Below, one piece after another: positions 37,994-47,873 of a stretch of 64,000 nucleotides of DNA. Every line of letters begins with the position of its first letter. Positions within the stretch are counted from its first letter, which is position 1. Under the pieces are notes generated by a model. That model saw nothing but the letters and a program-made list of their open reading frames with translations, searched no databases and had not been told where the DNA came from. Both the position numbers and the translations under genes were made by a program. Source of the stretch: Fluoribacter gormanii (GTDB lineage Bacteria > Pseudomonadota > Gammaproteobacteria > Legionellales > Legionellaceae); assembly GCF_900156395.1 (NCBI RefSeq), contig NZ_FTNL01000005.1, positions 1 to 64,000 on the forward strand, read 5' to 3'.

Positions 37994-38051
37994 CTTACTG
38001 ATATGTTTGCCTGATTGAAACGCCACCGTGAATCTGACGATACCTCAAACA

Positions 38052-38104
38052 GCGGAGTTCGGAATAATATCTATTTTTTATCCCAGGTTCCGCTACTTCG
38101 CTCT
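38052..38104. repeat. Dispersed imperfect palindrome, copy 2
   Basis: On the minus strand this contains GCGGAACCTGGGAT, identical to a 14-bp core of the copy at 25476-25540. The left arm (GCGGAGTTCGGAATA) pairs with it only partly, about 10 of 15 positions. It lies between the convergent efflux channel and peroxidase genes. Confidence 0.55.
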
Positions 38105-38108
38105 TCAA

Positions 38109-38675
38109 TCACGCTTTTTCATCAAGCGCGTGCTCAACCGCCTTGATCAATCTCCCTGCTTCTGGAGAAGTAGTTGAATAGAAATAGTCAATAAGCTCGC
38201 CGTGACGATTGATAAGATATTTATGAAAATTCCATTTCGGTGCCGTGCCAAACCCTAATTTCTGTCTGGCCCACAGATAAAAAGGATGCGCATTTTTTCC
38301 TGAAACCACCTCTTTAGCAGCCATCGGAAAAGTTACACCATAATTAACCTGGCAAAAACTAGCAATTTCTTGCTCAGTACCTGGTTCTTGGCCACCAAAA
38401 TCGTTTGCAGGAACTCCAAGTATGACTAAACCCCTATCTTTATAGGTTTCATAAAGTTTCTCTAGGCTTGCATATTGAGGGGTAAAACCACATTTTGACG
38501 CCGTATTCACTACGATTAACACCTTTCCCTTAAAAGATGACAGGGGTAGGGGTTCATGTCCTCGTAATGTATGAAATGAATAATCATAGGCACTGTCATG
38601 ATGCGGAGTATCAGCTGCTGATAAATTGGAAGTCATCGTAAACCATCCTAGTATTATGAATGAGAGAAAATACAT
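38109..38675 (-). CDS. Exported glutathione peroxidase-family protein
   Basis: A 188-residue thiol peroxidase of the glutathione peroxidase/BtuE family. The peroxidatic Cys62 is in VVNTASKCGFTPQY; the tetrad partners are in NDFGGQEPGT (Gln) and KWNFHKYLI (Trp, Asn). Unlike BtuE it begins with a hydrophobic N-terminal segment (about 1-21, cleavage after LSA), implying a periplasmic location. Non-selenium form. Convergent with the efflux operon. Confidence 0.92.
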   Translation of the reverse strand: MYFLSFIILGWFTMTSNLSAADTPHHDSAYDYSFHTLRGHEPLPLSSFKGKVLIVVNTASKCGFTPQYASLEKLYETYKDRGLVILGVPANDFGGQEPGTEQEIASFCQVNYGVTFPMAAKEVVSGKNAHPFYLWARQKLGFGTAPKWNFHKYLINRHGELIDYFYSTTSPEAGRLIKAVEHALDEKA

Positions 38676-38828
38676 GCTTATCCCTAATATTATTGAAGCT
38701 CAGGACTGCATCAGTTTTGGGAATCAAAATCAATAATATACTATTGAACTTGTAAAGCAAGAATGGAAAATAATCAACTCATGTTGACTCCAGTGAATAT
38801 TCGAGTGTTGCAAACTAAAGTTCATCAT

Positions 38829-39257
38829 TTAGAATGCCTGTTTCTCCACCTGCAGTCTAATTTTTTCTTGCACTTCATACATCTGTACTTCGTCCTTATA
38901 ATGAGTTCGCGGCCAGAAAAAACCCTTAAGTCCATCGTGTTTGTTTCTGGGAACAATATGTATATGCAGATGGGGGATGCTTTGGCTAATAGTATTATTC
39001 ATCGCAATGAAGCTTCCTGCAGCGCCCATCGCTTTTTCAACAGCGACCCCCAATCTTTGCGTGAGTAAAAAAAGAGGGGGGACCACAGAATCAGGCACTT
39101 CATACAGTGTTTTAATATGCATTTTAGGGGCTAACAATGTATGGCCGGGAAAAAGAGGCCGAGAGTCCAGAAAGGCGATAAAATGCTCGTCTTCAAAAAC
39201 AATGAACGATTTTTCTTTTTTTGCCACAATTAAGTCAATTACACATTCATTTGCCAT
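38829..39257 (-). CDS. HIT-family nucleotide hydrolase/transferase
   Basis: A 142-residue histidine-triad protein. The triad HLHIHIVPRN lies at about 96-105, after the VFEDEHFIAFLDSRPLFPGHTLLAPK core. HIT proteins hydrolyse nucleotide phosphoramidates or dinucleotides; which one applies here is not evident. Single gene; the surroundings give no pathway hint. Confidence 0.9.
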   Translation of the reverse strand: MANECVIDLIVAKKEKSFIVFEDEHFIAFLDSRPLFPGHTLLAPKMHIKTLYEVPDSVVPPLFLLTQRLGVAVEKAMGAAGSFIAMNNTISQSIPHLHIHIVPRNKHDGLKGFFWPRTHYKDEVQMYEVQEKIRLQVEKQAF

Positions 39258-39472
39258 TTTATATCCCTATTTTTATCTTGGGCAAGTAACTACAAAATCA
39301 AATAGATAATAATGACGAAGAGCACATAGAACAGTGCATTATACCCAGAAATCACCTCGATTACGGATAAAAAAATACCTAAATATCATTTGCTCTTTCT
39401 TATCTAGATGATTTCAGTGCCATACTTTATTATCTGGTTTTTTTAAATAAGATGAGTTGGAGTAACAATATA

Positions 39473-39994
39473 ATGAAAAAATATTCTCTACTTTTGTTCT
39501 TAGTGTTTTCTCTGTTTCAATACAATGGCGTCGCATTTTCACTCACCATAACAAGTCCAGACTTTAAAATGAATTCACTCATTCCAGACCAGTATACGTG
39601 TTCAGGAGCAGATCAATCCCCACCCTTGGCTTGGACCAATATTCCCCCCCAAACACAATCGTTTGCGCTGATTGTAGATGATCCGGATTCGCCTGAAGGC
39701 GTCTGGACACACTGGATTCTATTTAATATACCTCCCTCTGTAAATGAATTAGACGCTGGAAGCCCAGTTCCTTCAGGAGCTGCAAATGCAAAAAACAGTT
39801 GGGATGGCTTAGGATATCGAGGTCCTTGCCCTCCTTTTGGAATTGCTCATAGCTATCATTTTAAATTATATGCTCTGGATACGGTATTAAGTTTGGGAGA
39901 TGGCACAACGCGAGATTTAGTATTGAATGCCATGACTGGGCATGTTATCGGTGAAGCTGAATTAGTCGGACTTTACCAGAGATTTAAACAATAA
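39473..39994 (+). CDS. YbhB/YbcL-family Raf kinase inhibitor-like protein, exported
   Basis: A 173-residue phosphatidylethanolamine-binding-protein fold. The signal peptide is MKKYSLLLFLVFSLFQYNG..AFS. Conserved motifs are DQYTCSGADQSPPLAW, IVDDPDSPEGVWTHWILFNIP and GYRGPCPPFGIAHSYHFKLYALD. Bacterial members are mostly uncharacterised periplasmic proteins. ATG 39473 is chosen for its GGAG and fit to the signal peptide; an in-frame ATG 21 bp upstream is weaker. Confidence 0.9.
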   Translation: MKKYSLLLFLVFSLFQYNGVAFSLTITSPDFKMNSLIPDQYTCSGADQSPPLAWTNIPPQTQSFALIVDDPDSPEGVWTHWILFNIPPSVNELDAGSPVPSGAANAKNSWDGLGYRGPCPPFGIAHSYHFKLYALDTVLSLGDGTTRDLVLNAMTGHVIGEAELVGLYQRFKQ

Positions 39995-40020
39995 AGCCTG
40001 CGGTTGTATAGCATAAATTG

Positions 40021-40069
40021 AACCTGGGTACAGCAAAGCGGAATCCAGGTTTGCTTCGCTGCACACAGG
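40021..40069. repeat. Dispersed imperfect palindrome, copy 3
   Basis: CCTGGGTACAGCAAAGC near 40023 pairs with the complement of GCTTCGCTGCACACAGG, 14 of 17 positions matching. The AACCTGGGT and AGCGGAAT-CCAGG pieces relate it to the copies at 25476 and 38052. It lies in the 232-bp spacer before the M17 peptidase gene. Confidence 0.6.
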
Positions 40070-40226
40070 CTACAATTACTCATTTAACTAGTATGGCTTT
40101 AGTAATATCACTTTTCTGCATGAAATGAATCTGCCCGAGCCACTCCTTTTTTGACAAAATTCAAATCAGAATTGATAATTAATTATCAATTTTAAAATCA
40201 TTTCACTACTTTTCTGAGAGCATGAC

Positions 40227-41591
40227 ATGAATGCTGAACTTTTTTTTACAATAAATCGTGTCAACTCTGTTCCGCTTTATTTATTATCTCCAAAGCAATT
40301 ACAGGATAAAAATGTAACATTAACCCCTGTTGAGCGTAATTACTTTGTCCAAACTCAATTTAATGGGGCAATTGGCGAATATTGCTTCTTTCATAACTCT
40401 GAAGGATTATTAGAGAAAGTCTATATTGGGACTGGTAATGAAAATCAAATATTAGCGATGGCTCATGCCGCTTTATTATTGCCAGCAAACCATTACCAAC
40501 TGCAAGAAACATGCTCTGAAGAAGCCGCCTTATATTGGGCGTTAGCTCAATATCGATTTGACCAATACAAAAAAGATTCAACTTCTCCTCGAGTCTTGGT
40601 AGTTGAGTCACAAATGTTCTCTGAGCTAATCGATTTAACTCAAGCTCACTTTTTAGTACGTGATCTAATCAATCAACCGGCGAGTGATATGGGGCCTAAA
40701 GAAATGGCAAATAGGGTTGCGGCATTAGCTGCAGAGAATTGCGCACAATTCAAACAATGGATTGGTGATGAACTGCTACAGGCCAATTTTCCTGCCATTC
40801 ATGCGGTTGGTCGTGCCGCCCAACAAGAACCACGTCTGCTCTCCTTAATCTGGGGTGATGAAAACAATCCTCGTATCACCCTAATAGGCAAAGGCGTTTG
40901 TTTCGATACGGGGGGATTGAATCTTAAATCCCCATATGGGATGCGAATAATGAAGAAAGACATGGGCGGTGCAGCACATGTGATAGGCCTTGCTCACTGG
41001 ATCATGAAACGAAATGTACCTATTCGTTTGCATGTCCTTATTCCCGTGGTCGAAAATGCTATTGGTCCTAATGCTCTTAGACCTGGTGATGTTTTAACTA
41101 TGCGCAATGGATTAACTGTAGAAATCGATAATACAGATGCAGAAGGACGTCTAATTTTAGCCGATGTTTTGGTAAAAGCCTGTGAAGAAGAACCCGAGTT
41201 ATTGATTGACTTTGCTACCTTATCCTCCTCCGCTCGTGTTTCTGTAGGAACTGAAATGTCAGCATTTTTTACTAATAATGAATCTTTAGCCGCGGGAATA
41301 ATCGATGCGTCCTATAAAGCAGCCGATCCTGTATGGCGTTTGCCTTTATTTGCGGCTTATGAAAAATTTCTGCGCTCATCTCTTGCTGATATGTCAAATT
41401 GCAGTGATTATCCTTATGCTGGAGCTATTATCGCGGCATTATTTCTCAAGAGTTACATTACCAAGACAACCCCTTGGGTACATTTTGACATTATGGCATG
41501 GAGTGAGCAAAGTACACCCGGAAAACCCGAAGGTGGCGAAGCTATGGGGTTACGTGCGGTTATGGAGTATTTATTGCGTGTTTATGGCTAA
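40227..41591 (+). CDS. Leucyl aminopeptidase family (M17) metallopeptidase
   Basis: A 454-residue M17 aminopeptidase, removing N-terminal residues from peptides with two metal ions. The catalytic region shows GKGVCFDTGGLNLKS (metal and catalytic Lys/Asp), KKDMGGAAHVIG and the family signature NTDAEGRLILADVL at about 306. The N-terminal domain is shorter and different from E. coli PepA, closer to the second PepA-like group found in many proteobacteria. Cytoplasmic, single gene. Confidence 0.92.
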   Translation: MNAELFFTINRVNSVPLYLLSPKQLQDKNVTLTPVERNYFVQTQFNGAIGEYCFFHNSEGLLEKVYIGTGNENQILAMAHAALLLPANHYQLQETCSEEAALYWALAQYRFDQYKKDSTSPRVLVVESQMFSELIDLTQAHFLVRDLINQPASDMGPKEMANRVAALAAENCAQFKQWIGDELLQANFPAIHAVGRAAQQEPRLLSLIWGDENNPRITLIGKGVCFDTGGLNLKSPYGMRIMKKDMGGAAHVIGLAHWIMKRNVPIRLHVLIPVVENAIGPNALRPGDVLTMRNGLTVEIDNTDAEGRLILADVLVKACEEEPELLIDFATLSSSARVSVGTEMSAFFTNNESLAAGIIDASYKAADPVWRLPLFAAYEKFLRSSLADMSNCSDYPYAGAIIAALFLKSYITKTTPWVHFDIMAWSEQSTPGKPEGGEAMGLRAVMEYLLRVYG

Positions 41592-41612
41592 GCGTAGCAT
41601 TGTACTCTCAGG

Positions 41613-42179
41613 CTACGACGAGTCTAATTTGAATTCCGCTAATGGATAGTAATTTTGCCACCCCTTTTCTGATCTACTTTCTATAAGATGGATCTTGTTA
41701 ACCGTAACGGCTGGTACAGCCGTTTTTTTTATTGTCTCCAACAGCTCATAGCGCATCCCTCGCCGAATCAATCTACCCAGAGTTAGGTGTCCACGAAATG
41801 GCCGCGTTTCAATCGGAATATTTAAAGCAATTAGCGAACTCCCGATTGTATCGGCCAGCATTGCTAAAGTAGCTTGGGGTTGAACAGATACTGAGAGAAT
41901 CTTAGGATGACGCAAGTTTGGAAACCATTCCAGGGGGCCGAATACAAGTTGAAATGTGGGGACATTTTTTATTGCCGTGCGCACACTTTCAGTCACAGCC
42001 ATCAACTGCTCTTGCGGTATGTTTCCGAGAAACTGTAATGTGATATGCATTTTTTCTACATGGACCCAGCGAATATATTCTGCAGGCATAATGTGTTGTA
42101 GGATCTTTAAACTCCTGAATAAATGAACCTGAGTTTCCTTTGGAAGGAGAATTGCGAAAAAAACTCGTAACGTGTGCAT
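41613..42179 (-). CDS. thpR: RNA 2',3'-cyclic phosphodiesterase (2'-5' RNA ligase family)
   Basis: A protein of the 2H phosphoesterase superfamily. Two HxTx motifs are visible, HITLQFLG and HLTLGRL, the catalytic pairs for opening 2',3'-cyclic phosphate ends. With the start at 42179, which has GAGG a few bases upstream, it is 188 residues, typical for ThpR; in-frame ATGs at 42182, 42212 and 42224 are possible but add a non-conserved extension. It converges on the M17 peptidase gene with only about 20 bp between stops. Confidence 0.9.
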   Translation of the reverse strand: MHTLRVFFAILLPKETQVHLFRSLKILQHIMPAEYIRWVHVEKMHITLQFLGNIPQEQLMAVTESVRTAIKNVPTFQLVFGPLEWFPNLRHPKILSVSVQPQATLAMLADTIGSSLIALNIPIETRPFRGHLTLGRLIRRGMRYELLETIKKTAVPAVTVNKIHLIESRSEKGWQNYYPLAEFKLDSS

Positions 42180-42419
42180 CATTTCCTCATGAGAAATTGA
42201 TTCATTATTCATTAAATGAAGCATCCTTTAGTATTCTTCATCAAAAGAGCTGATACTATATAGTATAATAATATTGCCCAGGCAAAATTGCATACTCTAA
42301 AGACCTTAAAACTCGTTGCATAGAGTAATTGGATATTCAATTTATTGAATCACCAACAAAAAAACGCTTATTTTGCTGCTAGAATAACTATTAAATCAAT
42401 CACGCTGGCTGAACCGTTT

Positions 42420-43208
42420 ATGAAACTCATCAGGATCAGTACTGAGAAACAGCAGTTAGAAATTAAGCAGCGTTTAATTCGTTTTTTTGGATTCTTATTA
42501 ATCTTAGGATGTATTTTCGGTTTTTTACTCCTTATGATGCAGTATCAAATTGTATGCAAGCAAAAACAATATAATCAGGCAAATGAGTGCATCCTGAAGC
42601 GCTCTATTTATAATTTTTACCACGGCACAACGATTTTAGGTGAATTACGAGAGGCCCGAGTAGAACCTAGCCATGGTAGTAAAGGTGGAACTCTTTTTTC
42701 ATTGTATTTATATACCGATCATGGTTCAATTAACCTTTCTGCTGGCAGCTCCAGTGGCCAACATGATAAAGAAATTGCTGCCAATGCAATCAATACCTAC
42801 ATAAAAACAAGCATAAAGAAAAGTTTCAACATCCCCTATCCAGCCAATAGGCTTTTTATTTTTCTTGATGCCATTTTCTTTATAGTCGGTTTGTTGTTGC
42901 TGTCAATTAAGGATGCAATCATTGTATTTGATAAAACACTACAAACGGTAACAATTAGACACAAGGGACTCTGGGGTCAAATTGAAGAAATTAAATTTCC
43001 CTTAACTGATGTTGATAAAGTGATTCTTGAAGAAATGCAAGGATCTAAAGGCTCTATTGTTTACCGTTTGGCTTTAGCGTTTAAAGACAAGCCCCCGTAC
43101 CCGCTTATCGCAACTTATGATTCTGCATACATCAATAAAGAAAAAATTGCGAATCAATTAAATGAATTTATTCACAGTGAGCCCCCCATCCGCAAGGATG
43201 GGTTATAG
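42420..43208 (+). CDS. Predicted inner-membrane protein of unknown function
   Basis: A 262-residue protein with two hydrophobic segments: one near the N-terminus (about 24-42, FFGFLLILGCIFGFLLLMM) and one in the middle (about 143-160), separated by a periplasmic domain containing a Cys and a Gly/Ser-rich stretch. The C-terminal part is cytoplasmic and beta-rich. I do not recognise the family. The ATG at 42420 is preferred over an in-frame TTG at 42345. It is 49 bp upstream of the acyltransferase gene on the same strand. Confidence 0.7.
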   Translation: MKLIRISTEKQQLEIKQRLIRFFGFLLILGCIFGFLLLMMQYQIVCKQKQYNQANECILKRSIYNFYHGTTILGELREARVEPSHGSKGGTLFSLYLYTDHGSINLSAGSSSGQHDKEIAANAINTYIKTSIKKSFNIPYPANRLFIFLDAIFFIVGLLLLSIKDAIIVFDKTLQTVTIRHKGLWGQIEEIKFPLTDVDKVILEEMQGSKGSIVYRLALAFKDKPPYPLIATYDSAYINKEKIANQLNEFIHSEPPIRKDGL

Positions 43209-43257
43209 ATAAAGTTTAACCAAGGTGATAGCATTGGTCTTTTATGTTTGAACGTGA

Positions 43258-45225
43258 ATGAAATACCGTCCCGATATTGATGGACTGAGAGCCATTGCAA
43301 TTATACTGGTCTTAATTTATCACGCAGGACTCTCTTTTTTTCCTTCAGGATTTATAGGGGTCGATGTATTTTTTGTTATCTCTGGCTTTCTCATTACCCG
43401 GAGCATCCATAAATCACTCCAAAATCATTCCTTTTCCTTTTTAGAGTTTTACAATCGAAGACTCTGGCGTTTACAACCTGTTTTCATTTGTTTGCTCGTT
43501 TTGACAACCATCTTAACTTTGTTGTTTTTTTTACCTGATGATTTAATGCAATACAGCAAAAGCGCGCGCAAAACTTCTTTGTTTTTGTCCAATTTATTCT
43601 TTGATAGGACGACAACCGGTTATTTTTCCCCCGACACGCATCAACTTCCCTTACTTCATACATGGTCTCTTTCAATAGAATGGCAATGCTATTTACTTTT
43701 GCCAGTCTTTATCTATTGTTTACATCGTTTCTCGCCTAAGAGATATTTGATTCCCATTCTAATTGGATTGACCTTTATCGCTTTGCTTGGTTCCTTATAC
43801 AATGCCAGAACGTTACCTGCACATACCTATTACTTACTCTCCAGCAGAATCTTTGAGTTTTTAACGGGCTCTTGTGTTGCACTCATCCCAATGACGGTGC
43901 GTTCAGTCAATAAATATCTTTTGGATCTTATTGGCGGTATGGCATTAATAATCTTGCTCTATATTGCTAAACTTAATCCCGTGTTAGCAGGTTATCCCGA
44001 TGTGGGTGCATTTGTTGTTTGCAGTGCAACAGGATTCCTTATTGCCATAGGAAGCTGTTCCCCTAAAAACATCTTAAGCCAATTACTTTCCAGAAAACCT
44101 TTAGTGTTCATAGGCCTGTTGTCTTATTCGCTTTACATTTGGCATTGGGTTATTTTCTCAGTTTTAAGATATCAAAGCATTGAAGAAACCCCCATCATTT
44201 TATTTGCTGCTTTTGGGCTTATTTTTCTTTTAGCCTATCTCTCGTGGCGTTTTATTGAAAAACCATCAAAGCGCTGGAGGAACATGCAATTTCGTTCTAC
44301 TTTTACACTTCTGTTATTAGTTCCCATGCTTGTTTTTCACCTAACTGATTATCTGATAAAAAAAAATCATGGGTTTCCTCAGCGTTTTGATGGCGAACTA
44401 TTAACCGTATATCAGCAATTAGACCAATACAACAACCCAATGAGGGATTTGTGTGTTACCGATCATCTGCATGAAATCAATATGCAATGTCTCGCCGGTG
44501 CAAAGAAATCTGATAGTAAACGCGCATTAATGATCGGGGATTCATTTTCGAATCATTATTGGGGTTTTGCGGATGTATTAGGACAAGCTGCAAATGTCTC
44601 CATTTTAATGCAAACAGTATCTTCCTGCTTAACCTTGCCTGATATTTATCTCTATAACTGGTGGCACTTTAAAAATCAAGTTTATACACTCTGTCATGAA
44701 CTAACCCAAAAATATTATCAAATGATTCAAACTAATCATTATGATTATGTCATCATTGGGCAGTTATGGGCTGATTATTTGTCAGAAAACATCATCAATA
44801 ATTTGAATGATCAACGCTCTTTAATCTTGACCAAAAAGCGACTGGAAGAAGCTTTGGATAAAGCACTTTCAATCATTACTCGCTCGGGAGCAAAACCTGT
44901 ATTAATTCACGCAACCGCTTTAATGCAAAATAATTTTCATGATTGCGTTTTTAAACATATAAAATTAAGAAGAGCATATACGCCACATGAATGTGATTTT
45001 ACCTTTTATGAGGATCCATGGTTTCATCAGCTATTTGATCAAATGAAAGATAAGTACCCGCAATTGGTTATAATTGATCCCAAAGAAGTACAATGCGAAA
45101 ACAATATTTGCAAAGCAGACTTCAATGGTGTTCCAATTTATCGTGATGTAGGTCACATTACTGATTATGCTTCATACCAATTTGGAATGCTTTATTTAAA
45201 AAAATTCCCTAATCCTTTGGGCTAA
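43258..45225 (+). CDS. OafA/YrhL-type acyltransferase with SGNH domain
   Basis: A 655-residue membrane acyltransferase that would O-acetylate a surface polysaccharide. Residues 1-375 are the acyltransferase-3 domain with about ten helices, starting YRPDIDGLRAIAIILVLIYHAG (catalytic His22) and FIGVDVFFVISGFLIT. Residues about 410-640 form an SGNH hydrolase-like domain with the nucleophile motif GDSFSNHY and a C-terminal D-x-x-H (YRDVGHITDYA). Similar proteins modify lipopolysaccharide O-antigen, relevant to Legionella whose O-chain is heavily acetylated. The substrate is an inference. Confidence 0.9.
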   Translation: MKYRPDIDGLRAIAIILVLIYHAGLSFFPSGFIGVDVFFVISGFLITRSIHKSLQNHSFSFLEFYNRRLWRLQPVFICLLVLTTILTLLFFLPDDLMQYSKSARKTSLFLSNLFFDRTTTGYFSPDTHQLPLLHTWSLSIEWQCYLLLPVFIYCLHRFSPKRYLIPILIGLTFIALLGSLYNARTLPAHTYYLLSSRIFEFLTGSCVALIPMTVRSVNKYLLDLIGGMALIILLYIAKLNPVLAGYPDVGAFVVCSATGFLIAIGSCSPKNILSQLLSRKPLVFIGLLSYSLYIWHWVIFSVLRYQSIEETPIILFAAFGLIFLLAYLSWRFIEKPSKRWRNMQFRSTFTLLLLVPMLVFHLTDYLIKKNHGFPQRFDGELLTVYQQLDQYNNPMRDLCVTDHLHEINMQCLAGAKKSDSKRALMIGDSFSNHYWGFADVLGQAANVSILMQTVSSCLTLPDIYLYNWWHFKNQVYTLCHELTQKYYQMIQTNHYDYVIIGQLWADYLSENIINNLNDQRSLILTKKRLEEALDKALSIITRSGAKPVLIHATALMQNNFHDCVFKHIKLRRAYTPHECDFTFYEDPWFHQLFDQMKDKYPQLVIIDPKEVQCENNICKADFNGVPIYRDVGHITDYASYQFGMLYLKKFPNPLG

Positions 45226-45433
45226 TTTTTCTTTGCGACACGACTTATTATTTTTAGTACTGGATTAATAAAACGAAATAGCTTGCTTCTTGTTATAGGA
45301 TATTTAGGGATTTTTTTTTATTTCAGGATTATATATTGTTCGTTAAAGAAACAGGCACGAAGCATTTATTTCATTAAATACTTTGTGCTAACAATATTTC
45401 TGTTGATGACAATGTATTGAGTAGTGCGAGATG

Positions 45434-45474
45434 GATCAAGATTTGAATAGTACGAACGCATTCAAATCTTGATC
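45434..45474 (-). terminator. Long hairpin downstream of the beta-propeller gene
   Basis: GATCAAGATTTGAAT (45434-45448) and ATTCAAATCTTGATC (45460-45474) form a perfect 15-bp stem with an 11-nt loop, 17 bp past the stop at 45491 on the minus strand. It is followed by AT-rich but not T-only sequence. Probably the 3' end of the 48617-45491 transcript. Nothing else is evident in 45226-45430. Confidence 0.6.
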
Positions 45475-45490
45475 GAAGATTAGTTATGCT

Positions 45491-47863
45491 CTAGCCGGCA
45501 CTTTTGGTCTGATTCGTTATAATGTTAGGCAAACCATAAACCATGATGGATTTACCAACATCAGCAGAATTAAAATTACCATAACCGCAACCAAGCATAA
45601 CCAGGCCTTTGGCAACAGACGGTCCTACATACATAGCGCCCTCATCACAGTTCATTTCCTTTAAATAGGCACCTGTTTTGGCATCCAGCGCATACACTGT
45701 TCCATAATAGACAGGCCAATAAACAATATCATTGGCATTTGCAGGTACACCATTACTTCTTGCCTTTTGTTGATGAGCCAAAGGAATTTTGCTGCTGTTA
45801 GGCATTACATTGACTGGTACCTTAAATTGATTATTTTTGATTACGATGTCAAAATTTAGGCCATACTTAAATCGCTCATCGACCGAATAAAGCTGATCAG
45901 GACAACCAGGAGAATTGACATCAACGATCTCTGATTGTGCAGGAAGAGTCTGCCATTTTAGTTGCCCGGTATTCGCGTCAATCGCATTAAGATAGCCTGA
46001 CATACAGGTTTTTCGACCATTCGCCAATATGGACAAATAATTTACAACCCCTCCAAAGTTAGGCACAATTCCGCCTGCGGAACAAGCGACATAGATCGTT
46101 TCATTTTTTGGATCGTAACTTAATCCCCAATGAGTTCCCCCTATAGCGCTTCCTACACATACATCAGCCTTTCTAATAACTTTTCCAGTCTCAGCCTTAA
46201 TCCAAAATAGCGCCCCTCCCTTATTATGGGAAATAACCACTTTACCTAATGATTTGAGATCAGCCACAATTGGAGAGCTACCGCTAATATCCCAGTCAGG
46301 ACCAGGAACTGGAACATTGCAAGGTTGATCGATATTCAGCCCACAAGAACCTTGCCAATTATCAAGACCTTGTGTTGGCACATGCCAGGAATAACTGCCA
46401 TCCTTCATATTCAAAGCAATTATAGAGTTCGATGCAAGCGGTTGTGTAATTCCTAACTGCTTTAATCGAGCTTCTGCTTCTTTCAAACATTCAGTAGCCC
46501 CTTTTCCTGTTTGCCCCTTTTGCGTAGTACTAAATTCAGGAGTGGTAATAGACTGCGGTCTTTGCATACATGCACTGGCAAAATCTGGATAATTATAAAG
46601 TTGTCCCGAACCATAAATAACCAAACCAAGCTCTGGAATAATAGAAGGGGCACTCGCCCAAACACCACCACCCGCAAACCAAGTACCGGGTTGATAGTTA
46701 GCCGGACGTGGTGGAATAGTGAATTGAGTCCACTTAATTGAAGGCATATCTGGAGATAAACCTTGTCCCCCTAAATTCAGGGCGATCATATGCCCTCTAA
46801 AAGTCATGGGAAGGTTACCAAAAGCATTATTTAAACTTGAAAAACCAAGATAAGCCGTATTTTTATAGATGCGAGGACTTGCGGTTGTACTTGGTGTAAC
46901 CGCATCCATTCCAACAGCCACCTCACTTGGGTCAACCAAGTCTATTTGCCACAATTTTTCGCCAGTTTTTGCATCAAGAGCAATTGCAAAGGGAGGGGTT
47001 ATAAACCATAAACTGGGAGGTAAAGAAAAAATGCTATCAATAGCAGTATATAGCAGTGTACCCTGACCATTACCACGCTCATAATAAGCAGGCGAGGAAC
47101 GAACAGACGGTGTATAACCAAAAGGAAGAACGAGACCGACTAAAGTACCTACGTTTTGTACCCAAAGTTGATTACATCCTATAAAGTTACCATACTCATC
47201 TCGCTGAATTTGATGAGCTCCTATTACTCCAGCAAAACCAGTCCAATATATAGTATCATTTACAATGACTGGTTTGGCACTGTTCGAAAAACTTGATGTA
47301 TTTGATGGAGTAGGTACAAGACCTTGTGTATAATCAATTTTGCATAATTCCACGATTTTTTTCACATTATCTACAGTAACACCTGAGTTGATATTGTGAT
47401 GACTATTTTGAATATTTTGTCCCCAGTTGTTCCAATCCGCTAATTCTTTCGTTTTGGTAATCGACAAAATATTGTTCTTATCAGGTTGATAACACTGATT
47501 TGGATTAGCACCCCCATCTGGATTTGCCTGGCATAACACTGGACCATAATGTAAACCAGCAATCGGGAGCATGCGTCCAATAATTTTAAATGTAGCCGAA
47601 CAGCTATCTCCCTTAGACCCTTTAGGCGCCAAGCGACAGGAATTAGTCTGGACAAGACCTGGAGTGGGTTGTAACGCTAAAGTTTTCGACTTTCTTGATT
47701 GGTTTTGTACCGTATAAGTAATCGTCGCTGTAACATTTTCAGGAAGAGTCTGTTTGTTATTGCCAGCCTCTAAAGTCATCGTCCACAGAGGCTGTCCCGC
47801 CTGTGTAGAGGAGATGCAGCTTAATCCGAGAAAAAAACAAAAGATCGGTAAATTCTTTGTCAT
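45491..47863 (-). CDS. Exported PQQ-type beta-propeller protein
   Basis: A 790-residue secreted protein. A signal peptide (1-22, cleavage after TQA) is followed by an Ig-like region (about 23-130, with Cys residues) and a large propeller with PQQ-enzyme repeats: ALDAKTGEKLWQ, ALNMKDGSYSWH, AIDANTGQLKWQT and ALDAKTGAYLKEM. It is related in repeat layout to quinoprotein dehydrogenases but I cannot confirm PQQ or metal ligands, and no pqq biosynthesis genes are here. It follows the outer-membrane barrel gene by only 10 bp, suggesting a joint envelope role. Confidence 0.85.
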   Translation of the reverse strand: MTKNLPIFCFFLGLSCISSTQAGQPLWTMTLEAGNNKQTLPENVTATITYTVQNQSRKSKTLALQPTPGLVQTNSCRLAPKGSKGDSCSATFKIIGRMLPIAGLHYGPVLCQANPDGGANPNQCYQPDKNNILSITKTKELADWNNWGQNIQNSHHNINSGVTVDNVKKIVELCKIDYTQGLVPTPSNTSSFSNSAKPVIVNDTIYWTGFAGVIGAHQIQRDEYGNFIGCNQLWVQNVGTLVGLVLPFGYTPSVRSSPAYYERGNGQGTLLYTAIDSIFSLPPSLWFITPPFAIALDAKTGEKLWQIDLVDPSEVAVGMDAVTPSTTASPRIYKNTAYLGFSSLNNAFGNLPMTFRGHMIALNLGGQGLSPDMPSIKWTQFTIPPRPANYQPGTWFAGGGVWASAPSIIPELGLVIYGSGQLYNYPDFASACMQRPQSITTPEFSTTQKGQTGKGATECLKEAEARLKQLGITQPLASNSIIALNMKDGSYSWHVPTQGLDNWQGSCGLNIDQPCNVPVPGPDWDISGSSPIVADLKSLGKVVISHNKGGALFWIKAETGKVIRKADVCVGSAIGGTHWGLSYDPKNETIYVACSAGGIVPNFGGVVNYLSILANGRKTCMSGYLNAIDANTGQLKWQTLPAQSEIVDVNSPGCPDQLYSVDERFKYGLNFDIVIKNNQFKVPVNVMPNSSKIPLAHQQKARSNGVPANANDIVYWPVYYGTVYALDAKTGAYLKEMNCDEGAMYVGPSVAKGLVMLGCGYGNFNSADVGKSIMVYGLPNIITNQTKSAG

Positions 47864-47873
47864 ACAGTAATCC

